A DNA stretch of 64,000 nt, taken from positions 1,116,001 through 1,180,000 of the forward strand of contig CBDCPZ010000025.1 of assembly GCA_965220465.1 (NCBI GenBank), in the 5' to 3' direction. Positions 33,100 to 41,916 of the stretch are shown piece after piece. Under the pieces are notes generated by a model. The model ran no database searches, was not told the origin of the DNA, and was given only the letters and a program-made list of their open reading frames with translations. How positions within the stretch are numbered: position 1 is the first letter of the stretch; every line of letters starts with the position of its first letter. A program made the position numbers and the translations under genes. The DNA is from JAHDHW01 sp965220465 (lineage in GTDB: Bacteria; Bacteroidota; Bacteroidia; Chitinophagales; Saprospiraceae).

Positions 33100-36000
33100 T
33101 AGTTGAACTTCTCTCCTCTCTTAATCCATTTGTCAATATCTTTTGTTGAACGGTCTGCCGGTAATCCCGGATGGATCACCCTTGCCGTACATTTCTCAGC
33201 AGCCTTCACCAAATCCTGATAAGGGCCTCCGTCCGGGTTTAAAATATAAGCCTTTTTGTCATTGTTATAGGCAAATATTTTAGGATTGAGCTTTGTGCAT
33301 TCATCGCAGGAAGTGCATTCCTCAGTTTCCAGCCATGGCGCCATATAATCTCCACCATCATTTGATTTGACCCCTTCAGAAGTAACTTGTTTTGGTTCCT
33401 CCCCCATTGCCAGATCTACAATTCCATTGCCATCGCCTCCTGCAAGTTTCATCAAACCCTGAGCGATTTTTCCAACAACTTCTGTTCGGATTTTATTTTC
33501 AATATCTTCCTCCTGAGCTTGCTCAGCTTCGATTCCTGCAAGTCCTTTTAGCATGATCCAAAAATCACGTCTTTCTTCACAGGATTCAACTATTGGTTTG
33601 GCAACAAGCACCCGATTTAAATGTTGCTTTCTATCAACCGCCCAGATGAAAGGAAATTTACCCTCTCGATCATCAGTTTCCTTTTCAAGAAATTCTGATA
33701 GCGGAACCATATTTTCATTCCAGGCATCACGTGGTACTTTGCGGAAATGTTTTCTAAATCTTGCTTCAGTAATCGCAAAATCAGCAAAAGTCATCGCTAC
33801 TTCCATTGATTTTTCATGGCCGTATTCTTTATATTTTAATTGGTAGGTTGGCCAAATGTCATCTATTGCCGGATTGCCTCCTAAATCAAAGGCATCTTCC
33901 GCTTTTACGCCATTATCAGGATTGTATTTAAAAACCGGATAGGCTCGTGATTCGACCGCTAATTTTGCCTGGTGAACACCTAAATCATCAGCGACCCCGT
34001 GTTCAGGTTGACAAGTGGTATAAAGGTTAAAAATGGCTGGCCGTTTGGTCATTAAACCATCAATAAAACCTTCTATCATTTGGCTGGTATTGGCTAATGT
34101 CCCTTGTAAAACGTAAGTGTTTCTATGAGCCATCGCAATTAAACCAATCTCTTTTCGTGGTTCTGATTTGCCTTTTTTCACTTTACCGTACTGCGCCATA
34201 TCTGAAACCTGACCGATAAAACCTGAAGTACAAGCTTGTCCTCCCGTGTTAGAATATACCTGTGTATCGACTACAATTACTTTGATCGGTTTACCCGAAG
34301 CCATCATCCGCGATAGGTTTTGGAAACCGATATCGTACATCGCTCCGTCGCCTCCCAAAGCCACAACCGGAGGGCACAACAACCATTCTTCTTCACTAAA
34401 TTGTTCCCATGTGAAGTAGGTGAAGAAATTATCGTGTTCATCGCGATCATAAGAACCGTTTAATTCCAATTCTGCTTTTCGGATAGCCTTAAATCCTTCC
34501 GCCATTTTTGCCATGTGGCCTTCAAAGATTCCCATCGCCATAGACGCAGAATCCTGGAATAAGTGATTGGCCCAAGGGAACGGATATGGATTGAAAGGAT
34601 AGGTACTGCCCCAAACAGAAGTACATCCTGTGGCGTTACACATTCCCATGTTAGAACGCCCTTTTCCGGTGGTTCCGTTGGTATATTTCCATTTCAGGTT
34701 TTTCAATTTGGCAAGCAGTTGTGTTACATTTTTCAGCCAGTTCTGATCTATAGGCTCAGTGCCTTTAGCGGTTTCAATTCTACTTGCAATTCCAGCCATA
34801 GTCAAATCACCGTCGTGCGCCTCAGAAACGATTTTCGACATCATATCTGCATCACCAACATCAACCGTATGCATGAGTTTGAGCTGAATGTGTTTTTCCA
34901 GTTTTTGTGTAAGGTCATCCAAATGAGCCACATGTTTTTCAATACGTGGCTGCATCAAGGATTCTACCGTAGCTGTAAAAATATGCACAACGGATTTTTC
35001 AGAACACCCCAAACAAGCTCCGTCACCACTGGCAAAATTTAGATAAGCATCTTTATTTAATAAAATGGTTTCAAGCGGTCCGATTTTTTCTTCAAGGTCA
35101 TCTATTCGATTAAACTTTTTGGGTGTGTTGGGCAAGTCCATCCACAAATCCCAATCTTTTCTCAAATTAGCTACAGATTCTTCGGTTTGAGGAACGGATA
35201 TTAAAGCATCATCGTCACAAACTTCCACACATTCCATACAGCCTTTACAGGTAGTTGGGTTGATGGTTATACTAAACAATCCCCCACTATTTGGTTGATC
35301 TTTTTCATGAAGGTCAAAATAGGGCCGCGTTAACGCAAATTTAAAATCGCCCAATTCTTCTCTGAACCATTCAAATTCTTTGGACAATGCTGCACCATCA
35401 CTACTTTCATCAATAGTTAAATCGATCGCATTTTGAATGAAGTCATTTACAGTAGCACCATTTTTGGATTGATTGAACAATGTTCGAATTTTACCTTCCA
35501 TCTGGCGAACAGCTTTTGGTAAAAGTTCAACTTTCCCGTGATTTTTCTTTACCCGATTTACAACTGTATCCAACACATCTCCCAATTCGCTTACCAAGCC
35601 CGGAATCGCAGTATCGGGACAAGCGGTATAACAATCTCCACAAGCGGTACAATTGTTCGGAATCCATTCAGGATGATCAAACCGGATACCTGTCATATCT
35701 CTAAAAACGGAGGATACTGCGGGCATTACACTCAAACCAATGAATGGATCTGTGAGATTATCATTTCCCATTCCATTCATGTAGAAATTTCCTGTTTGTT
35801 CCCAGAATCGATGGATATCACTCAGCTTTGACTCGCTTTGAGGGATATTTTTCAACATGGTCGGAATCGGCAGGATTGCTTGTCCATTCGTCTTTTCACT
35901 ATGTCCGGCACCTAGAACCTTATTTTTAATTTCATGAACTTCATCAAAACCACGCCTGACTACGCGCATATTGTCATCAACGACTCGTTGGCCTTTTCCA

Positions 36001-38006
36001 CCAAATTTGTGCTGTAATTGATCTTCAATTGCTTTGAGTAATTTCTCTTCTGAAAGGCCTGCTTTTTTCATAAGCGGCGAAGCGGCAAAGAATGCCCCTT
36101 GAAAGGCAATACCTTGCATTCTCAATTGCAATTCTGGGTCAGTAGCTTCTTCACGAGCGATTTTAAAACCATCGATATAAAATACGTGAATGTCGTTGTT
36201 GATAATCACTTTTTGATATGGCTCAGGGATATCAGCCCATACCTCGTCAGGACTATTTTTTTCACTTTGAATGATGAAACTTCCCCCTTTTTTCAAGCCG
36301 GCTAATGCGTTTGTGTGTTTAAAAACATTTGGATCCGGTGAAAGGACGACATCAACGAAAAAGTACTCGCAGTTTATACGAATTGGCTCAGGAGCTGCCG
36401 CCAAATAGTAAGTCGTTGGCTGACCTTTTTTCTCAGAACCGTATTTTGGATTTGCTTTGATGTCATAACCCAGCAAGTCGTAAAGCGTCATGGCTAAGTT
36501 TTTACCTGTGGTGATTGCTCCCCAACCTCCAACGGAGTGGAAACGAACGGTGATGGCATCCTTCGGCATGAGGTTTGGATTTTCCGAACCATGAATTGCC
36601 AATTCTTTCACATGTGGATAAGCATCCTGAATCGTTTCCTGATAAACTTTCTGCTTTGGTGTAAATGCAGTATCCCTGATAAAATCTATCGATAAATAGA
36701 ATTGTTTTTTATGTTTTCCGTCAGGCAACATATTTTCAATAGCACCAATAATACCTTCAGGTTGTAGATCGCGGCTTCCCATTCCGAATGAACCGGAATA
36801 TATTGCAGGAAGATCTGAGGATTTATAACTTTCTAATTTGGGATATGGGACATTTTTGTTTGCACCATTTTCAACACATTTGGAAAGTGCAGATCGGATT
36901 TCTCTCGCGATTGGAGGATCCACAGCTAAAGGTTGGTCCAATCTTTCCAAAATAGTAACTCCTTTTTTACCTTTTAATAGTTTTCCAATAAAGTCAGCAG
37001 GAAAAGGCCTAAACATGACTAGATCCACAACCCCAACTTTGATGCCTCTTGTTTCACGAAGATAATCAACAACCGCCTCAGCACTTGGCACCACGCTTCC
37101 TTGTCCGAGAATCAGATAATCAGCATCTTCTGCTCGATAGGACATCACTCGTTCATATTTACGTCCGGTGAGTTTATAAAAAGCTTCAAAAGCTTGGTCC
37201 GTCAGCTCTTGGATATGGTCAAAAAAGAAAGGTCGCTGAGCAGCGACGCTCTGCATGTAAGAATCTTGATTCTGAACAATCCCCGCCATTACAGGATTAT
37301 CAACATCCCAAAGTTCTGGAATACGTCTGCGTGTATCTCCGTAAATGATTTTTTGAGCAGCGGTTGGCGTATCAATAATATCATCCGGACGACCCAAAAA
37401 CTCTTTGATCAACTCGCGCTCCGGAAGCAACAAGGATTCAATAAGGTGAGTAGTTAAAAATCCATCCTGCGCCACTATACCTGGAGTTAGAGCCAACTCA
37501 GCTATTTTATGAGCTATTATGTTTAAATCTGCAACGTGTTGTGCTTTTTTAGCAAAAAACTGGAAAAACCCTGTGTCATCAATTGCGTGATAATCATCAT
37601 GTCCCGCATGCACGTTTAGGGTAGATTTAGTCATGGCCCTTGCACCAATATTCAGGATATAAGTTAGTCTTTTTCCTACAGCGGCATAAAGTGATTCATG
37701 CATGTAAGCAATACCCTGACCGGAGGAAAAGTTTGCTGCCCTCAAACCTGTCATTGAAAGCCCCGCGGTAACGGCTGCTGCTGCATGCTCCCCTTCTGGT
37801 TCAATAAATATCAATGGCCTGTCAGATATATTTAAATGTCCTTTGGCCGCTTCTTCCGCCCAATATTCCCCCATTTGGGTAGAAGGCGTGATTGGATATG
37901 CACCCGCGGCATCTGAAGATTCCCGTTCACACATAATTGCAGCAGTGTTACCATCCATTGCTACTGGTATTCCGGGGTATTTGACGTCTTTCTTTTTATT
38001 ATCCAT
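33099..38006 (-). CDS. nifJ: Extra-long pyruvate:ferredoxin (flavodoxin) oxidoreductase with C-terminal ferredoxin-like domain
   Basis: The 1635-residue enzyme oxidises pyruvate to acetyl-CoA and CO2 and reduces ferredoxin. Order of parts: TPP-pyrimidine domain with 'DGNTAAIMCERESSDAAGAY', a transketolase C-like domain, the gamma domain 'HSVGGWGAITTGKNLA' (about residue 495), 4Fe-4S cluster 1 'CTACGDCYTACPDTAIP' (about 789), cluster 2 'CKGCMECVEVCDDDAL' (about 922), 'GDGACLGCSEKS' (about 997), the TPP-binding 'GGDGAMYDIGFQNLSR' (about 1220), and an added C-terminal domain 'CTSCDECTKLNPKIFAY' (about 1565) that looks like a single-cluster ferredoxin. Usual NifJ is about 1170-1200 residues. The surplus lies in an insert of roughly 100 residues between clusters 1 and 2, another near 1000-1100, and the C-terminal domain. 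Confidence 0.93.
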   Translation of the reverse strand: MDNKKKDVKYPGIPVAMDGNTAAIMCERESSDAAGAYPITPSTQMGEYWAEEAAKGHLNISDRPLIFIEPEGEHAAAAVTAGLSMTGLRAANFSSGQGIAYMHESLYAAVGKRLTYILNIGARAMTKSTLNVHAGHDDYHAIDDTGFFQFFAKKAQHVADLNIIAHKIAELALTPGIVAQDGFLTTHLIESLLLPERELIKEFLGRPDDIIDTPTAAQKIIYGDTRRRIPELWDVDNPVMAGIVQNQDSYMQSVAAQRPFFFDHIQELTDQAFEAFYKLTGRKYERVMSYRAEDADYLILGQGSVVPSAEAVVDYLRETRGIKVGVVDLVMFRPFPADFIGKLLKGKKGVTILERLDQPLAVDPPIAREIRSALSKCVENGANKNVPYPKLESYKSSDLPAIYSGSFGMGSRDLQPEGIIGAIENMLPDGKHKKQFYLSIDFIRDTAFTPKQKVYQETIQDAYPHVKELAIHGSENPNLMPKDAITVRFHSVGGWGAITTGKNLAMTLYDLLGYDIKANPKYGSEKKGQPTTYYLAAAPEPIRINCEYFFVDVVLSPDPNVFKHTNALAGLKKGGSFIIQSEKNSPDEVWADIPEPYQKVIINNDIHVFYIDGFKIAREEATDPELQLRMQGIAFQGAFFAASPLMKKAGLSEEKLLKAIEDQLQHKFGGKGQRVVDDNMRVVRRGFDEVHEIKNKVLGAGHSEKTNGQAILPIPTMLKNIPQSESKLSDIHRFWEQTGNFYMNGMGNDNLTDPFIGLSVMPAVSSVFRDMTGIRFDHPEWIPNNCTACGDCYTACPDTAIPGLVSELGDVLDTVVNRVKKNHGKVELLPKAVRQMEGKIRTLFNQSKNGATVNDFIQNAIDLTIDESSDGAALSKEFEWFREELGDFKFALTRPYFDLHEKDQPNSGGLFSITINPTTCKGCMECVEVCDDDALISVPQTEESVANLRKDWDLWMDLPNTPKKFNRIDDLEEKIGPLETILLNKDAYLNFASGDGACLGCSEKSVVHIFTATVESLMQPRIEKHVAHLDDLTQKLEKHIQLKLMHTVDVGDADMMSKIVSEAHDGDLTMAGIASRIETAKGTEPIDQNWLKNVTQLLAKLKNLKWKYTNGTTGKGRSNMGMCNATGCTSVWGSTYPFNPYPFPWANHLFQDSASMAMGIFEGHMAKMAEGFKAIRKAELELNGSYDRDEHDNFFTYFTWEQFSEEEWLLCPPVVALGGDGAMYDIGFQNLSRMMASGKPIKVIVVDTQVYSNTGGQACTSGFIGQVSDMAQYGKVKKGKSEPRKEIGLIAMAHRNTYVLQGTLANTSQMIEGFIDGLMTKRPAIFNLYTTCQPEHGVADDLGVHQAKLAVESRAYPVFKYNPDNGVKAEDAFDLGGNPAIDDIWPTYQLKYKEYGHEKSMEVAMTFADFAITEARFRKHFRKVPRDAWNENMVPLSEFLEKETDDREGKFPFIWAVDRKQHLNRVLVAKPIVESCEERRDFWIMLKGLAGIEAEQAQEEDIENKIRTEVVGKIAQGLMKLAGGDGNGIVDLAMGEEPKQVTSEGVKSNDGGDYMAPWLETEECTSCDECTKLNPKIFAYNNDKKAYILNPDGGPYQDLVKAAEKCTARVIHPGLPADRSTKDIDKWIKRGEKFN

Positions 38007-38072
38007 AACAGTTTCTTTTGTACTTAGGTGTTCCGTTTTGTAATAAATTCTTTAATAATGGTAAAGAGTTTT

Positions 38073-38453
38073 CTAATGGGCAGGAGATTCGTTTATAGCC
38101 ATTCCTTTGGTTTGCTTTGCAATTCTCAAACAATCACTTACTTTTTCAACATTGAGGCAATAATCTTCATCGTGTTCTTCGTGGCGACAAAAAATTTGAG
38201 AAATATCTATCAAGTCAAACCGCCCATCTATTGCCCGACACTGATCCATAAGGCTAGCCATAGTTACCGGCTGAATGAGTTCTACTCCGTTTTTTATAAG
38301 ATAAACTGCGAGGTAGTTGTTAATAGATTGCCGTGAATTTTGGCAAATAAGATAAGTGGTAACGTCCTCTTCGGAACGTTGAAGTTCTTCTTCTGCTCTA
38401 TTCAGCAATTGATCAGCTTCATTGATTAAAATATCAACATTTTGAGATTGCAT
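38073..38453 (-). CDS. Small Cys-rich HEPN-like protein (copy A)
   Basis: The 126-residue helical protein shows a pattern like the HEPN fold ('SRQSINNYLAVYLIKNGVE', compare the 'AR.A.EKYLKALL' helix). It has five Cys (37, 72, 89, 99, 108) and His91 that also occur at the same positions in the copy at 50743-51108. The typical RNase motif RxxxxH of HEPN nucleases was not seen. The conserved Cys and His suggest metal or Fe-S binding. The gene lies 66 bases upstream of nifJ on the same strand, divergent from pyruvate phosphate dikinase, a place often held by a regulator (inference). Confidence 0.7.
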   Translation of the reverse strand: MQSQNVDILINEADQLLNRAEEELQRSEEDVTTYLICQNSRQSINNYLAVYLIKNGVELIQPVTMASLMDQCRAIDGRFDLIDISQIFCRHEEHDEDYCLNVEKVSDCLRIAKQTKGMAINESPAH

Positions 38454-38652
38454 AATGAAGGGTTTTAATTAAGTTATAATTCCCTCTTAAAGCAGGGAAA
38501 ATAATTTCCAGTAAAGTTCCTGAATCGAAAAAAGAAAAACGGTGAAGAAAGTCAACCTTGCAAGTGATTATCGTCATCTGAACAAATAGTAAGAGTATAG
38601 TACTTTGTATTTTAATTCCGTCAAACTTCTTAAAAATTTAAAATCGAACATT

Positions 38653-41412
38653 ATGATTTCCAATCCTCCGAAGAAAAAGAAGACTACTAAAAAATACGTT
38701 TATAATTTTGGTGATGGACATGCTGAAGGAAATGCCACTCTAAAGAATCTGCTGGGAGGCAAAGGCGCTAATCTGGCCGAAATGAATCGCATCGGAATTC
38801 CAGTTCCTCCAGGCTTTACACTCACCACAGAAGTTTGTAATTTTTATACAAAAAAAGGGAAAGATAAAACGATCAAATTAATAAAAAAGCAGGTTGAAAA
38901 TGGTATCCGTGAAATGGAAAAAATCATGGGCTGTAAATTTGGCGATAGCACTAATCCGCTCTTACTTTCTGTTCGTTCAGGAGCGCGAGCTTCTATGCCC
39001 GGCATGATGGACACCGTTTTGAATCTCGGTTTAAATAAAGAAAGTGTAATCGGTATCGCAAAAAAATGGAAGCGGGAACGATTTGCATGGGATTCGTACC
39101 GAAGATTGATTCAAATGTATGGCGATGTTGTTATGGGTTTGAAAAACGGCAGCAAAGAAGAGGAAGACCCTTTTGAGATTGTTATCCATGATTTGAAAAA
39201 AGAAAAAGGTGTTATAAATGACACGGATCTCAACGCCGATGATTTGAAAGAACTTGTATCACGATTTAAAGCATTGATCAAAAAGGAAACTAAAAAAGAC
39301 TTCCCGGACGATCCAATGGAACAACTCAGAGGCGCTATTTTAGCTGTTTTTGAAAGTTGGAACAATGAAAGAGCGCAGGTTTACCGAAACCTCAATCACA
39401 TCCCGGAACACTGGGGAACCGCTGTAAACGTGCAGGCAATGGTTTATGGAAATCTGGACAAAAACAGTGCAACCGGAGTAGCTTTCACCAGAGATGCTGC
39501 AACCGGAGAAGATATTTTTAATGGTGAATTTCTTTTCAATGCACAGGGAGAAGATGTCGTCGCCGGTATTCGAACACCTCAGCAAATAACGCTTGAAGGA
39601 TCGAAGCGATGGGCAAAATTGGCAACTATTTCTGAAAAGGATAGAAAAAATAATTACCCCTCGTTGGAGGAGGCGATGCCAAAGATTTTTAAAAAACTCA
39701 TTCAATATGAGACCAAGCTGGAAAATCACTACAAAGATATGCAGGATGTGGAATTTACCGTTCAGGAAGGCAAGTTGTGGATGCTTCAAACCCGAAGCGG
39801 AAAGAGGACCGGAACTGCCGCTGTGAAAATTGCAATGGATATGTTGAATGTTGGAATGATTGATGAAAAAACAGCACTTCTTCGCGTTGATCCAATTCGA
39901 CTTGATGACTTGCTTCACCCTATTTTTAAAACAAACGCAATAAAAGATGCTCAGATTATTACGCAAGGTTTGCCGGCTTCACCTGGTGCAGCAACCGGAC
40001 AAATTGTTTTCTTTGCTGATGATGCGGAAGAATGGGCTGAGAATAAGAAAAATACTATCCTTGTCAGAATAGAAACATCACCAGAAGATTTGCGCGGAAT
40101 AAATATCGCCAAAGGAATTTTAACAGCCAGAGGAGGGATGACTTCTCACGCTGCTGTTGTGGCCCGGGGCATGGGTAAATGCTGTATTTCTGGCGCAGGA
40201 GCCATCCACATTGATTATAAAAAACGAACCGCTACGATTGATGATATTGTCTACAAAGAAGGCGATTGGATTTCGTTGAACGGATCTACAGGCGAGGTTT
40301 ATAATGGAAAAATCGAAACCGAAATGCCAAAGTTGAGCGGTGATTTCAAAAAGTTGATGGATCTTTCAAATAAATATACCCGGATGAGTGTCCGAACCAA
40401 TGCCGACTCTCCTGTCGATGCTAAAGTAGCCAGACAATTTGGAGCCATGGGAATCGGCTTGTGCCGTACAGAGCATATGTTTTTCGAAGGAGATCGCATC
40501 ATAGCCGTTAGAGAAATGATTCTGGCAAATGACGAAAAAGGACGGCGCAAAGCTTTGGCCAAATTGCTTCCAATGCAACGATCGGATTTTGAAGGAATTT
40601 TTGAAACAATGCATGATCTGCCGGTGACTATTCGTTTGCTTGACCCACCGTTGCATGAATTTTTGCCACACACACATGAAGCTCAGAAAGAGATGGCCAA
40701 AAAAATGAAGGTGGCTTTAAAAGGAATTCGGGAAAAGATAGAAACACTCGACGAAGCCAATCCAATGCTTGGTCACAGAGGTTGCCGACTCGGAATCACT
40801 TATCCTGAAATTACCGAAATGCAAACCCGTGCCATCATCGAAGCTGCTTTAAATGTTAAAGAAAGAGACATTCATGTTACTGTTGAAATCATGGTTCCAT
40901 TGATCGGAAGGCTTCATGAATTTACTCAGCAAGAAAACATTATCCGAGCTACTGCTCAAAAAGTGTTTGATAAATATGGTAAAAGCGTGGCATATCATGT
41001 AGGAACGATGATAGAGATTCCAAGAGCTGCTTTGACCGCTAATTTTATTGCCAAACGTGCAGAATTCTTTTCTTTTGGAACCAATGACCTTACTCAAATG
41101 ACTTTTGGTTTTTCAAGAGATGATATCGGAAAATTCCTGCCCGTTTACTTGAAACAAGGGATTATGACCTTTGATCCTTTCAAACAAATTGATGAAGTCG
41201 GAGTAGGGCAATTAATCAAATTTGCTGCAAAAAAAGGTAAAAAAACAAGGCCTGATCTCAAATTAGGCATTTGCGGCGAACATGGTGGTAATCCTGAATC
41301 CATTGACTTTTGCCATCGGGTAGGATTAGATTATGTGAGTTGTTCACCATTCCGGGTACCGATAGCCAGGCTGGCAGCAGCTCAATCGTATATCAGAAAT
41401 GAATTAAAATAA
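38653..41412 (+). CDS. ppdK: Pyruvate, phosphate dikinase
   Basis: Reading from the ATG at 38653 gives 919 residues. Three domains are seen: an N-terminal ATP-grasp part ('LLGGKGANLAEMNRIGIPVP', 'LLSVRSGARASMPGMMDTV'), a mobile His domain with 'ARGGMTSHAAVVARGMGKCC' (catalytic His near residue 490), and a PEP/pyruvate barrel ending in 'TNDLTQMTFGFSRDD' and 'GICGEHGGNPESI'. It interconverts pyruvate + ATP + Pi with PEP + AMP + PPi. The frame is open to 38605, but the 16 extra residues look like leader translation and the ATG at 38653 begins a normal Lys-rich N-terminus. Divergent from the PFOR operon, so the two pyruvate enzymes may be co-regulated. Confidence 0.95.
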   Translation: MISNPPKKKKTTKKYVYNFGDGHAEGNATLKNLLGGKGANLAEMNRIGIPVPPGFTLTTEVCNFYTKKGKDKTIKLIKKQVENGIREMEKIMGCKFGDSTNPLLLSVRSGARASMPGMMDTVLNLGLNKESVIGIAKKWKRERFAWDSYRRLIQMYGDVVMGLKNGSKEEEDPFEIVIHDLKKEKGVINDTDLNADDLKELVSRFKALIKKETKKDFPDDPMEQLRGAILAVFESWNNERAQVYRNLNHIPEHWGTAVNVQAMVYGNLDKNSATGVAFTRDAATGEDIFNGEFLFNAQGEDVVAGIRTPQQITLEGSKRWAKLATISEKDRKNNYPSLEEAMPKIFKKLIQYETKLENHYKDMQDVEFTVQEGKLWMLQTRSGKRTGTAAVKIAMDMLNVGMIDEKTALLRVDPIRLDDLLHPIFKTNAIKDAQIITQGLPASPGAATGQIVFFADDAEEWAENKKNTILVRIETSPEDLRGINIAKGILTARGGMTSHAAVVARGMGKCCISGAGAIHIDYKKRTATIDDIVYKEGDWISLNGSTGEVYNGKIETEMPKLSGDFKKLMDLSNKYTRMSVRTNADSPVDAKVARQFGAMGIGLCRTEHMFFEGDRIIAVREMILANDEKGRRKALAKLLPMQRSDFEGIFETMHDLPVTIRLLDPPLHEFLPHTHEAQKEMAKKMKVALKGIREKIETLDEANPMLGHRGCRLGITYPEITEMQTRAIIEAALNVKERDIHVTVEIMVPLIGRLHEFTQQENIIRATAQKVFDKYGKSVAYHVGTMIEIPRAALTANFIAKRAEFFSFGTNDLTQMTFGFSRDDIGKFLPVYLKQGIMTFDPFKQIDEVGVGQLIKFAAKKGKKTRPDLKLGICGEHGGNPESIDFCHRVGLDYVSCSPFRVPIARLAAAQSYIRNELK

Positions 41413-41446
41413 CACACATCGTACTTTGTATTGAAATACCACCCAC

Positions 41447-41510
41447 AAACTGGCCGTGCAAAATTTATAACAACTTTAAATCCCACCAAAAAGCGCGGCC
41501 AGTTTTTGTC
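41447..41510 (+). terminator. Imperfect long-loop hairpin after pyruvate phosphate dikinase
   Basis: Arms at 41447-41459 (aaactggccgtgc) and 41493-41505 (gcgcggccagttt) pair with one mismatch, followed by TTTTTG. The loop of about 33 bases is long for a terminator, so efficiency is uncertain, but the GC-rich stem and following T run fit one. Confidence 0.55.
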
Positions 41511-41916
41511 CTTAAAAATTAATTCGTTGCATTTATTTTATAAATAAGCTTCTTTAAAATAGCGATGTTGGTAATAAATATTTATATTTATAAATTATTC
41601 TTGAACTAGCATTTATTGTGCTACCTCCCAATCACTGTATTTTCACAGTTACCAAAGCAGTAAATAAGATTTCGACCATAATAAGGTTAACACTCGTGAC
41701 ACGATTACACTTAAATTAGCCTAATCAAACAACGAGGTCATTGTCGATTAAAACTGCTCAACAGCATAGCATTTCATAACAGGAATTACCAGCAAGGCGA
41801 ACTAATACGCCTGGACAAAATCATAATTGAAGCAGATACCAGCCCCATTACTGGTTTCAAAATACATTATACCTGTTCTGAATAAACATTACTATTTAAA
41901 GACAAAGATACTACTG
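41511..41916. other. Intergenic stretch upstream of the kinase-like gene
   Basis: About 400 bases. A plus-strand stop-to-stop frame of about 55 codons ends at about 41884 with 'GELIRLDKIIIEADTSPIT'. It could be the tail of a lost gene, but no family is recognised. The kinase-like frame is open from TTG 41827 and this overlaps that frame, which is one reason for choosing the later ATG at 41917. No promoter was identified with confidence. Confidence 0.35.

Noticed and set aside
33553..36305. Several plus-strand open frames inside nifJ
   Set aside because: They overlap a strongly conserved coding region on the other strand and show no domain features.
38600..38611. gtactttgtatt before ppdK (identical 12-mer at 41421-41432) as a promoter element
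   Set aside because: It differs from TAnnTTTG by one T and no TTG lies at proper distance upstream. The second copy sits just after the ppdK stop with no gene close downstream.
41827..41916. TTG start extending the kinase-like protein by 30 residues
   Set aside because: The extension is not conserved-looking, overlaps another short frame, and ATG 41917 directly precedes the Gly-rich-loop-like segment.
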